Shown here in pieces: positions 53,592-64,000 of a stretch of 64,000 bases of DNA. Origin of the DNA: Capitella teleta. Lineage: Eukaryota; Annelida; Polychaeta; Capitellidae. The stretch lies in contig KB297741.1 in NCBI GenBank assembly GCA_000328365.1, positions 985,040 through 1,049,039 on the forward strand. The letters are read 5' to 3'. Under the pieces are notes generated by a model, which saw nothing but the letters and a program-made list of their open reading frames with translations, ran no database searches and was not told the DNA's origin. Made by a program: the position numbers and the translations under genes. The first letter of the stretch is position 1; the number at the start of each line of letters is the position of its first letter.

Positions 53592-55248
53592 ATGGAGAAA
53601 TATGACTCAATTCCTTCGCCAGGCGCAGATCTCGCTAACCGAGATTTCTGGGTGAGTTGACTGGTTGTTAAAATTTGTTGAGAAGTTTATTTGCCCCTCA
53701 AAAACTTTAAATGTTGCATGTTTACATAGTGATGCTGTTGATTAAGTTTCCTAATCTTTCGTTCTTTTATGTTTAGGAGAAAAATCCCGCCAGGAAGGTA
53801 ACGTGTTGTGATTTAACTATTATATGTTCTGGAATTGGTTTTTTGTTTAATATTTGTGAATACTTATATAGGGTTTTGGTTTTTCAATTGTGTATAATGT
53901 CTGGAACTTTGTGGAAGAGGTAACCTGCCATATCACTCTTGTGTATATGTCACCATTAGTTTACTTATCTAACTCAATTTCTGTATGAAAATGTTTGCTT
54001 CTATGTCTCATCTGAGTGACCAATCAGGACGCCGATCCATGAAGTATGAGTCTTAGTTTGAGTACACGGCCATATGTGCCTCGGGTAGGTTGGATTCCAA
54101 ATAAAAGAACTCTTGGCAGTGAAACAAGCTTTAGCAGACTCCTACTATGCCAGAAGTGTCCACGAAATGAAACCATGCAGTGTTTATTCGCAGACCTTCA
54201 AGATCTGGGTGCTGGCGTCTCAGGCCATTGGATTAGCGGCTGTGGTGTTGACTGCTGTGTGGATGGGGCACTATCATGGAGGCTTTGCCTGGCAGGAAAA
54301 TCCAGCCGTACAATTTAACTATCATCCTCTGTTCATGGTCATTGGATTGGTCTTCCTCTATAGCAATTGTGAGTATTTTTTCTTGTGTGCATAATTAAAT
54401 AAATTTATAAATAATTAAAGATGGGGATAGATTGATATTTCACATTAGCTCTGCTTCATCTTGACTTAACTCTGCTTTTTCTCGTCTCAGCCATCATCTC
54501 CTACAGAGTGTTCCGGCACCAGAACAAAGTGTACATCAAACTCTTGCATGCTGCGTTGCACATTCTTGCGCTTGTCTTTGCTGGCGTTGGACTGAAGGCC
54601 GTCTTTGACTCTCACAACCTTGTCGTTCCTCCTGTCGCCAACATGTACAGCCTTCACAGCTGGGTTGGCCTCTCCACTGTCATTCTCTTTGCCTTCCAGG
54701 TTTGTGCAATGTCAGAATTTATATTTTCACTTCCAGTTTTTGTGCAGTGGTTTGTTGGTCTGGTAACGTTCTTGCTGCCTGGTTTTAGCCAAGAGCTGCG
54801 CGCGATGTACAAACCAGTGCATGTCTTCTGGGGAATTGTTGTCTTCTTCATGGCCATCGCTACTTGTTTGCTGGGCATTACTGAGAAGGAGTTCTTCTCC
54901 AAGTAAGCATTTCATATTAATAATTTACAGTTCAGTTAACCATTGATTGACTAGCAAAGTTATTGAATAGTTATTTGTTGTATCTGAACTGGAAATTTTA
55001 TTTCTTGAGTAAGATATGATCAATTTTGCAGGATTCTTGAATATCATTAGGATTTTGTATCATTCACAAATGTTAAATCTTCTTCATACAGTGGGAAATA
55101 TAGCAGCAAGAATGCTGAAGGCATCCTAGCCAATTGTCTCGGCCTCACGCTGCTTCTCCTGGCCGGAGTGGTTGGATATCTCGTCACAAACCCTGCCTAC
55201 CAACGCCAACAGATCCCGGATGATGAGCAAGTGCAGCTGACACATTAA
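53592..55248 (+). CDS. cytochrome b561 (ascorbate-dependent transmembrane electron carrier)
   Basis: Six-helix diheme protein that passes electrons from cytosolic ascorbate across vesicle or endosome membranes. Exons 53592-53651, 53777-53797, 54194-54368, 54491-54699, 54748-54902 and 55092-55248 join in phase to 258 aa, against 251 in human CYB561. The four heme-ligand histidines sit in their usual motifs: NYHP (H71), KLLHAALH (H105), YSLHSW (H141) and KPVH (H180). GGFAW and the GKYSSKNAEGILANCLGL segment are also family signatures. A further in-phase 48-bp candidate exon (53872-53919, GFGFSIVYNVWNFVEE) would make a 274-aa form; whether it is used is unknown. The start is the first ATG after a non-coding splice acceptor. 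Confidence 0.93.
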
Positions 55249-56640
55249 GACAGACGTTACTACGGAATCTCTCCCCTGCCCCCGCCCTCTTGTTCCTCTG
55301 TTGTTCTTTGATCCATTGTCAGAGCTTCTTTATTGGCAGGGTGACTCAGAATTAAGGATCCTTATTTTTGGGAGCACCTCTGTTTCAATTTATTGGTGAA
55401 GTAATTATTGTATGTTTTTGTTGTACTTAAATGAATTGTTATTGTGCTCAAATTTCTTACCCACCAAGTTTCTGTCACCTTAAAAAATGATCTCTTTATG
55501 TTTTCTTTCTTGCCATTTTATTTATATCATTTTTATATCTTTGAAAATTGGAATTTCAAGATGGTTAGTCATTTACCTTCTGATTAATTTGAAAAATATA
55601 AAAATGTAAAAGTATTAAAATCATGATATACAAGAATCAAAACACATTCCAAATTTTAAGTTTGTATCATTAACTTAATTCTAGTCAATATCAGTTTTTT
55701 TTTATGTTCATCCTATATCTTAAGATTTTTAGTATTAAGAATAATTTATACTTGCATTTGTTCATGCTTTATCAATGTTTATTTTAACAATTGTTATTTT
55801 TCCAGTTGATTTTTATCATTTCACAATGTATAAACTTGAAACATTCCTTAAGGATTTTTATCATTTGTTCATCACTATTATTTAATAATTCTACCTATTT
55901 TAGGTTGGTATAATATTACGCATACTTATACAGAGTTTAATAATGGCGCATGGCAAGGATATCAGACCACTGAACTAATCTAATTGTTCTCTTTCTCTTA
56001 TTATTCTCTCTTCAATTTTGGCAATTTTCCTTCTATTACATAATTAGATTGAGTGTGACTAAAAGTAAAAATTCTAAATTTCATTTAACACTGATTTTCT
56101 GTATTTCTAGAATAAGAAAAAATAATATTAATTGTTATAATATTCCAAAGGTGTCCATAGCAAGAAAAGAAAAATAATCAAAAGTTATGGCATGATTGAG
56201 AGTGTAATTAACCCATTGAATATCAATTCTGAAATTGTTGGGTGTTCATTGTTGATTTTTATGTATTTTACGAGATTTTGAAAAATTGTATTTTTATCTA
56301 TATTTCTTGTTGTGGAATAAATGTCTCCTGCAATGAAAAAATAGGCTTTTATTCATAGACATCAACTGATGTCGACCTTTAATCCACAGTTGAGAACACA
56401 GTAATTCTGATTACTTCATTAATTTGTAATGGATGTTATGTGATTTAAACGTCATGGATGCCAGCATCTGGTGGCCCAGTAGCTCGGATCTGGAGCACGC
56501 ATCGTCAACGTGTGCTGGCTTGCGTCAGCTTAGGTGGTAACTAGTATATGAGGAGAGAGGAATGTGAAAATTTCCGCAATGTCTGTAATAAATGGTGGGC
56601 TGAAAGTAGCCTATTTACTCCATGTTAAAAACAAAATTAT
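55249..56640. other. CYB561 3' UTR and flank
   Basis: AT-rich sequence with no open frame of note. The first canonical AATAAA in a good context is at 56316-56321, implying a 3' UTR of about 1.1 kb. Confidence 0.45.
56316..56321 (+). terminator. candidate CYB561 polyadenylation signal
   Basis: AATAAA followed by a short A-rich patch about 1.07 kb after the CYB561 stop. An earlier non-canonical signal is possible. Confidence 0.4.
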
Positions 56641-56678
56641 AAAATTTTCGAAAATGTATAAATTATTCCAAAAAAAAT

Positions 56679-56940
56679 CTACCTGGTATGGATTGACTAT
56701 GTTATTCTGCGCCCTTTTATGCAAAGAAATCAAGTAAAAAGTCAATTTTGAATGAGGGAGGAACATTAAATGCGAGTGGTGAGTGATCGCGAAGAGATCA
56801 AAATCAGATGAGCCCCTGAACGTTCATTAATGTATGTGATCTTTTGTATGGCGCTTCAATACAAACTCTCTGCTTTGTTTTGATTTTAGGAGATAAACAA
56901 CAAAACAATAGTACGAGAGCGTTGCGTTAATTATGCATTA
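56679..56940 (-). repeat. dispersed repeat family, copy B (inverted)
   Basis: Reverse-complement copy of 47350-47702 and 57345-57703, containing GGTATGGATTGACTATGTTA, TCTGCGCCC, TTTTGAATGAGGGAGGAACA and GTACGAGAGCG. With copy C it forms a long inverted repeat with a spacer of about 400 bp. Confidence 0.75.
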
Positions 56941-57157
56941 GAAGAAAAATAAAAAGGGGTCAATTTTAAGTGTCGCTAATAGTTATTAATTTTATCCTGC
57001 ATAATACCAATTGAGTCTACCATTATAATAGATAGCAACACGCGGACACGACCTTGTTAGGCCATGTACAGTGCCGACAGTGCAGATTCACCGAATTATA
57101 CTAGACAAATTACCTGAGTGTGGGACTTACTAAAATAAATTATTAGTAGGCCTATGG

Positions 57158-57189
<32 letters not shown>

Positions 57190-57344
57190 CCAAACTAATA
57201 TAGTCATATAGTCTAGCATTTCATGCCGCCTTTCCTATCATTTCTATTCCAATTTCATCGATGTTGATGTCGATGTATTTCAAACAATAGCACAGAATAG
57301 TGTATGTTATCTGTCATCAATAGAACGCACCCGATTCGGAGCTA

Positions 57345-57703
57345 CTTTTGGCGGCAAACAGGGCCCGGGACCGTGGATAGGCATCATTGAACGCATGAAT
57401 ATGGCATCGCTCTCGCACTATACTTTGGTTTGAGAGTGTTGTTGTGATCGCAGCACTAATATAGGTTTATATCCGATAATCTTAACAGCACAGATAGTTT
57501 GTATTGAAGTATTGTTCTGCATTGCAGTTTGCATTGCATTATGCAACTTATCATATTCCATAATGCTGGTTCCTGGGCTATCTTTACAATCACACATCAC
57601 TCGCAATTAAAGGTTCCTCCTTCATTCAAAATATACTTTTTATTCGACTTCTTTGCATGAACGGGCGCAGAATAAGTCGATCCATACCAGCCAGGCAGCT
57701 ATT
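57345..57703 (+). repeat. dispersed repeat family, copy C
   Basis: Matches copy A in the same orientation (GGCAAACAGGGCCCGGGACC, TTCATTCAAAATATACTTTT, CTTCTTTGCATGAACGGGCG). A short TA run lies in the spacer between B and C at about 57162-57188. Confidence 0.75.
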
Positions 57704-59160
57704 TTTATTTATTTATAATTAATTGAGTTGATATTTTAACTTGAAAGTGAGGATTATAGGTCATTTCTATCGAAGAATCGATCTAATGTTCTTAGGTATG
57801 CCTCAATTAAAGACAATAATTGGTGCTTTTATATTGTGATCGGAGTATTGATTAATGCATATATCATCATGTAGAAGTTAATTCTGCATCGAATAAGCCA
57901 AGAATCTCAAGAACATTAAACTTTGCCTCAATTTTAGCCAATGTTCATAAAAGTCTGAAACCGAAGCTTCGCCCATCACTAATTCTAAGCCTAATAATAA
58001 ATTTAGACCTTAATATCGAATAGATCAAGGATATAAACCCCCAAAAAATCGCTTGTTCCCAGGGCAATGCAACAGTCTTCAATGAATAAATCCATCATTT
58101 GAAGGTTCAACTACATTTGATTAATTTCAACTTGCCCATGCACCACTATGAAAAATACAAAGTGATTCCATGTACATTCACGGTATAATAAGTAGTTACA
58201 GTATTCGTTTACAGTCATGAATTTTCGGCTCTCTTCGGGTTCGCTCGGATAGTTCCTGGAAGTTACCAAAAATACCAAGAACAATAATAATTTGTCATAA
58301 TCATTTATAAACAGTAATGAAAACAAATTACTTCAGTTTAATTAAATAATTTACACAACAGTAAAAAAAAAAGGCGAGAAGTAACCACATAAAAAAAAGA
58401 AAAAGACAAAGAAGCAAGTATTCCATTCTCTGATTAAACAGAACTGAATTTCTTTCTTTGAACCTCTGCACTCACACACTGTGTACTGAGCCTTATAATT
58501 GAGAAACACACCCATTTAGTTAATACCTCCAAAATACTGTATCATGGAATATTAGGAATAAGAACAATTACCAATTAGGAGATCAAGAAGAAATATTGAA
58601 CGCACTTTCAGAAGAAAAATTCAAACTTAAAAAATCAAATTATCACAAGATAGAAAATCACAGCCAATAGGAACAGAGAATCTCATCGAAATAACAAAGG
58701 GTTACCATGGCAAACAGTTGTGACCACGGCAACCTTAAAAGCACAAGGAACAGTTCACGAACCAAGGCACAGAATTCTTGAGTACAGACAAAATCTCAGT
58801 CGACCATTAACTAACGACTAATTGGATTAATTAGATGAGAAAATAATCACTTACTACAATCAGAGGGTTTTATTTAATGAGAAAAATATGGAAGACAGAA
58901 AAAAAAGAAGTAATATTCAAGATGAAAATTTTTGAATTATTAGTTTTTTCTTAGTAAGTTAACTACACCTAACTATAAATTAAAATTGACAGCCCTATAA
59001 TATGAATTTTTTTTTATAGCAAATACAGAAAAATGCTTTCATTTAAGTATATTTCATATTCTTAGATGTTTGCAAAGAGAACGAGAGAAAAGGAACTTAA
59101 AAAACACCAAAAGGATCCCCTATATCACAACGAGAGATTGTCAATATCATTATGCAAATG
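57704..59160. other. AVL9 3' flank
   Basis: No exon recognised. TTTATT at 58869-58874 (AATAAA on the minus strand) lies 295 bp past the AVL9 stop and is a plausible polyadenylation signal. Confidence 0.4.
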
Positions 59161-59168
59161 ACATGTAA

Positions 59169-62100
59169 TTATTCGTCATCTTCAGAATACTCCTCATTCC
59201 ACTCTTTAGACAGTTCTCGGAACCACGACGAAACGACAGATTTTGCAGAACTGATGGCGCCACCTGTTGAGTGAGAAAGAGTTGAATTTGTTTTTGAGTC
59301 GCGGTCATTTCTGTACACACCAACAGCTCTGCCGGTTGTTGAAACAGCGGCGTTAATCTTTTTGCCTCGCTCAGTATTCTGCATACTACTGTAGAAATGA
59401 CGATTTTAAAATTAAAACAAAACTCAAATATTATTCCACACATACTGTGAGAACTTCAGGCGCATGTCAGACATGGCAATGCTGCCATGAAAGGGGTGAC
59501 TGTAATAAAAATAATTTCTTTGCAATGGTTATCCATGTAGCCACGAGAGTCACTCACATTGGCATGACCCCATCCAGGCCGAGTGGGTTGGAACTTCGCC
59601 AAACTTTGTGATTGTGGGTGGTTTTCCATGCTGCGACAAAGTGCGGGTTGTAATCCTCAAGAGCTCTCTCGTCTGAAAATGAAAATAAATAATGATGGTT
59701 AGCCAAAGATGGCAGCCACATAGTGGGTGTGAATGGTATCAACATACCACCACGTTGAACCGTAGCGAGCATCGCAGTCAAGTAAGAGGAGAACTGGGCT
59801 CTAATCCACTCATCTCCCCCTTCCCAGCCTGAAATTAAGATAAATGAATATTCATGATATACACCCATGAATATTCACCACCTGTGCTTTCTAAATACAA
59901 GTTGTTGGAATCTGTGTTGGGAGCTGTTTTGGATACGAGATAGTCGACAAATCTGAGATCAGCTGTGCTAAGACTGAGTTGACGCCGCAGGCTGGAGTCA
60001 TGGATCTCCAACGCCACATCACCAAGCTGAGAGAAAAAGAGAGTGATTGCAAAGAGGGTTCAGTTTGTGATTTGAAATACCTCCACAATGACATCTAGCA
60101 GGTGCTTCTTCTGTTTAAAAAGCATATTTGTGGCACCAACGACAAAACCTCGAACATTCACATCATTTAAGATGTCGTAATTCTGGAGGCAGAGATACGG
60201 ATGGCAAAGAACGCCCTGGAAAGCAAGTGAGAGTCAGATTAAGCAATATCGAGTTTATTACATCAATTATGGCTTTTTTTTTCAGATAAAAAAAATAGCT
60301 TTTTTTTTTCTCTTTTTTTTCTTTCAAACTTGCAGGACATGGAAAGCATTTTGCAAATATATTTGAATAATCACGAAGCAGAACAGAAGCAAAGAGAGCT
60401 GGTGAGAGAAATACCTTAGAAAAGACAGCAAGTGGAAGACCTATACTAGTGGGACTCAACGCAGGAGTCATAGCAGGTTTGGTGAAATGGTCTGTGACGT
60501 GCATCAGACTGTCGTTACTCTCGGTGGACGTCTGAGTGGAAAGACGTTTCTTCCGTTTTAGAGACGCTCTCTGTGTCTCTTCAGCAGTTGTGGAAATGTT
60601 GACAGATTCGCCTTTGAAGTAGTGCACAGGGGCGTCGACCGGGGAGTGGACCTCGGGAGTTGAAGTCTCGTCGATCTCATCCTCAAGAGCAGCATCAATC
60701 TCGAGCAGAAGTTTGTCCTCTTTGAAAGTGAGTCCGTCGTCATCTTCGGTTTCAAGGAGTTTCTCCATATTTGACTGCTTCACAATGTCATCGACAATGT
60801 TTGTTTTATCAGGACTAGAATGGTGAATAGTGTTGGGCGTGCTTGAATCGCCACTGGCAAACACGTCCGTGTCGAGGTCTTTCGGTAATTGGCAAGAGCG
60901 TTCGGAATCATGAGAGATTTGCGAGGTGTATCGGACTTCCAGGAAGTCCTCGGATGATGTGCTGCCGGAGCGTGCTTTATGCAGCGTTGGGGATATTGAG
61001 TTGCTTGGAAGGTAGCGTGCAGACTCATTCAAACCGTGTTCCACCATGTCTAGAATGTTAACAAAAAGTTCTAAAATATCTCACCAGAAAGGAACTCACC
61101 CGGGAATAATGAGATAATAGAAAGCAAAGTTGTACAGATCGGTTGCACCGGTGACGAAAAGAATAAAACCTGAAATTAGGTGGAGTGCGCAATTAGTATG
61201 TAATTAGGTCATGTATGCGGACTGACGTACCCTACGTTCAAGCATCATGAGCTTAAATAGGACGAGAGCTTTCCCTTTCAGCTGTTGAATGATTTCCCGG
61301 CAAGATAACCCTGAAAACAATTGAAAAATACCAGTTTGAGAATTTCCTGGGGCAATTAATAAATTTCACCTAAGAATACTTGAGATCCCTGAAGAAGTAG
61401 GGACTGCGTCAGAGATGCGTTCATATTGGTGTACGTATCGTGCAGCAAGGAGGTGCGACTAAAATCTTTTTCGTCAAAGTATGCGTGCGTAATCAATTCT
61501 AATTTGGCTTGAATTAACCCATACAGAGGCTGTGAATTATAAAAAGTTGACACTTTTGATTTGCCCTAACTTTAGATTATTGTTTACCAATCGACTGAGC
61601 ACACAAACTGATTTCTGGACTGAGTTCCTTGTAACATCAGCTCCACGGTTAACTAAATCCTATTGAAGAAGATAAGTCAAATTTATTTAATTGTTATAAG
61701 TTCACCGCTTACGCTTGCATCCATTTGTCTGTAGCATGACACACCGTACACAGTGAAGTTGCTCGTTCGTGATGGCAGGTGGAAGAAAACAGTGTCTGTA
61801 TGAATCAGAATAAATGATCATTTGTATGAATGGATAGGACAAACCTTGAGTATAGTTGTGAGCACCATCAGGAAGTGCTAACGACGGGAGATGCTTCCAC
61901 TCCGGAGGTACTTCATTGCTATCAACTGGCTGGCCGTCAACCAAGGGAGGGTAAGAATACTCCACCTGTTGTAATATTCATAAATTATAGTATTTTACGG
62001 AAAAAGCTTCAAATCAACCGTGGTCATGGTCGGACAGCGTGGTCGTGGACGGTACTAGCAACTGAGTAACTCGACTGTCACTCTCATTAAATATCGTAAC

Positions 62101-62306
62101 TTCAGGAGACACTGTGATCAGTGAAATTAAATTCTAGTAGTAGAGTTCAACGATTATAAGAACAGATATATACTGAGGCACAACTGATTAGAGTTATACA
62201 AAAATAGGATCATGAGATCCGCAGCTACCTGACAGCCCTTCTTGTGATGGAAGCCAACGACTACCACATGTAGAACGGGTGGATCTTCAGACTCAGCGGT
62301 TGCCAT
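59169..62306 (-). CDS. AVL9, DENN-family late secretory pathway protein
   Basis: Cytosolic DENN-family protein linked to exit from late Golgi and to cell polarity. Fourteen exons join in phase (62229-62306, 61845-61965, 61713-61795, 61588-61659, 61370-61529, 61231-61310, 61100-61169, 60415-61049, 60081-60215, 59882-60026, 59748-59828, 59558-59672, 59446-59499, 59169-59388) to 682 aa; human AVL9 is 648. The start reads HVVVVGFHHKKGCQVEYSYP. The u-DENN part has WKHLPSLALPDGAHNY, then QKSVCVLSRLPLYGLIQAKL and ITHAYFDEKDFS. A poorly conserved acidic linker (about residues 222-432, one large exon) is followed by VRGFVVGATNMLFKQKKHL, TADLRFVDYLVS, WEGGDEWIRAQF and NTERGKKI near the C-terminus. All major AVL9 blocks are present and unbroken. 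Confidence 0.96.
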
Positions 62307-64000
62307 GCTTTAAGCGCCCTAACTGCGATTGGGTATAATTTGTTGCGTAGAATTATTGATTAAAATTTGAATGAATTGCATGTTAAAAGCAGAAAATTGT
62401 AATTCTTATGGGTTTTTGACGTTGCAAAATATTGACAGCAGCAAACCGGAAGATATGCTTAAGTCACAATTGGCCTTCCACAGTTCTTTTAACCAATGAG
62501 AAGGAAGAATATAAACTAGATCATTGACCGCAATACCAATATATAGGTCAAAAGGTCATCTTATATATGTCATTGACCTATTTCTGCCACAAATGCCAGA
62601 ATAGAAACTGCAAGCGTGTTCTTGAGAAAATGATTTCAAGTATTATCGCTCTCATCAGCGTCTAGTTGTATAACCATCATGCTCCAATAAGAGAGTTTAT
62701 GTTATTAACATCAAGATCTGCAACAAACACGGTATTACCCTTAATCTCTGCATTTGTGCATTGTTTATCTCCTAGTAGTAGTACAATTTTGCAGACGAAT
62801 TTTTCAATTTATTTTCACTAATCATCTAATGACGTTAGTAATCACTGTAATGTACGTAGTAATCTGGTCATCTGGTAATAGTGCGTTATTTCGTTTCGTT
62901 TCGACAACTCGCAAGTCGGAAGGCGAAATTACGAAGTGGGCATCACAGGAACCATGTGATTAGACAGAGACAGCTAGGGCTCCAAATAAGACTATTATAA
63001 CTAATATAAGAGAAAAAGTTTACTCGCCATAATGATTGCCCATATATTATTATATATTTTTACTTGCCAGAAATTGTCACGTAAACTATAGCATGAAACG
63101 CAATTATTTTATACATGAAAGTCTTTGATACATACTATGTCACTTTCTCAACCATTTTTAATTTATAGGTTGATTGTATGTTACAATACACTGCCATATA
63201 TATACAGTGTAGCGCACCTTTATCTAATTAGCAATGTGTTAAAAGCATTCAGTACTATCACTCTGCCACTAGAAAGTTGTGTTTCCCTTTACTGGGTTAT
63301 GCTGGTATGTTGTAATGGCCATGTGTCCACTGTAAATTAGTTGAGCCAAGACAGCCAACAAACGAAAATTACAAAGGAAAACGCACAGACTTGTCGACGC
63401 CACCAATACTTTGAGCCACCCTAAGCGGAAATCTTCAAAAGAATTTAAAAAAAAAGGTCAACTCGAGTGTTAACTAAACTGCATCAACTTACATATTGTA
63501 GCATGCGTTGGAATCAACTTCCGATTCCAAATGTTGTGTTCGTGAGGGAATGATGGAAGTGACGATTCATGAAATCATCAACCACTGCTACTTCATGTAC
63601 TTTAGTATTCAGACTAACTACCAGTATAACATTCTATACCTAAGGCACGACTTAATTTGAAAAGATGTGAATGCAGTAAAAACAACGGCGGCGCCACAAT
63701 TAACTAATCTTATCCGACATCAACAACTCGACATGGTGTCAGCTAATTCAAACTTGCCTGCATGATTTTAGGTGCCTGCATGGGCTCACAGGTTTCAGTT
63801 TTTAACTGAGGATTGAGCCAAAATCTATTGCTTGGGGTTGACCAAAGAAACTGCTCTTTACATTTTACTTGGAGAGCTAAATTTTTACTCGCCATTTGAC
63901 GACCATTCTTGATGTTATTACTGCCATTGGCGAGTAGTTGAGTCTTACTTCAAGTCCTGGACAGAGATGTTGTTCACTGATCTCGTAATTCTGAGTTGTC
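62307..64000. other. AVL9 upstream region and unannotated end
   Basis: No further gene recognised. Near the edge, TTTACTCGCCATTTGACG and GCCATTGGCGAGTAG (63886-63937), with a related TTTACTCGCCATAATG at 63018, form small dispersed inverted repeats. Confidence 0.4.
62545..62579. promoter_or_regulatory. AGGTCA half-site cluster upstream of AVL9
   Basis: AGGTCA, two bases, AGGTCA (a DR2 arrangement) lies at 62545-62558, and an inverted half-site TGACCT at 62574-62579, about 240-270 bp upstream of the AVL9 start codon. This is a possible nuclear-receptor element; no functional evidence is visible. Confidence 0.3.

Overview
The window is nuclear DNA from an invertebrate animal. Protein-coding genes carry many short phase-consistent GT-AG introns, the DNA is AT-rich with many homopolymers and microsatellites, and the gene set is metazoan: two integrin beta chains, PA28-gamma, nurim, cytochrome b561, AVL9, a WSCD-like sulfotransferase and a leucine-rich-repeat receptor. 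I cannot name the phylum from sequence alone. An early-branching marine animal such as a sponge or cnidarian fits, but this is inference.

Layout. 1-6.2 kb: repeats, with a LINE 3' fragment and an internally deleted Tigger/pogo-like transposon. 6.2-8.75 kb (minus): a three-exon type II sulfotransferase, with a decayed copy of its 3' end just upstream at about 9.1 kb. 10.7-28.5 kb (minus): two head-to-tail integrin beta genes (20 and 21 exons), each spliced by hand to exactly 784 residues, with a relic PSI exon between them. Their introns hold a SINE, minisatellites, a foldback element and a 629-bp tandem array carrying AGGTCA half-sites. 28.5-33.6 kb: no gene seen; MITEs and a promoter-like patch. 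33.6-34.4 kb (minus): nurim, first exon not found. 34.4-40 kb: a nest of inverted and direct repeats with an L2-like LINE fragment. 40.06-42.02 kb (plus): complete nine-exon PSME3 (253 aa). 42.48-46.2 kb (minus): convergent with PSME3, a six-exon LRR receptor whose tail carries YxxL, NPxY and YEEI motifs. Its transmembrane codons sit in an ATT/ATC microsatellite that is one base out of frame here. 46.2-53.5 kb: repeats, one weak gene candidate, a second Tigger-like element and a MITE. 53.59-55.25 kb (plus): CYB561. 55.3-59.1 kb: repeats including a long inverted pair. 59.17-62.31 kb (minus): complete fourteen-exon AVL9 (682 aa). 62.3-64 kb: promoter region and unannotated sequence.

The genes do not form an operon. 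Functional links are loose: integrins (adhesion), the LRR receptor (possible phosphotyrosine signalling) and the sulfotransferase all act at or on the cell surface. PSME3 and nurim are nuclear, and CYB561 and AVL9 belong to membrane redox and secretory traffic. The strongest candidates for something undescribed are the LRR receptor with its microsatellite-controlled tail, and the repeat-driven remodelling of introns in the integrin pair.
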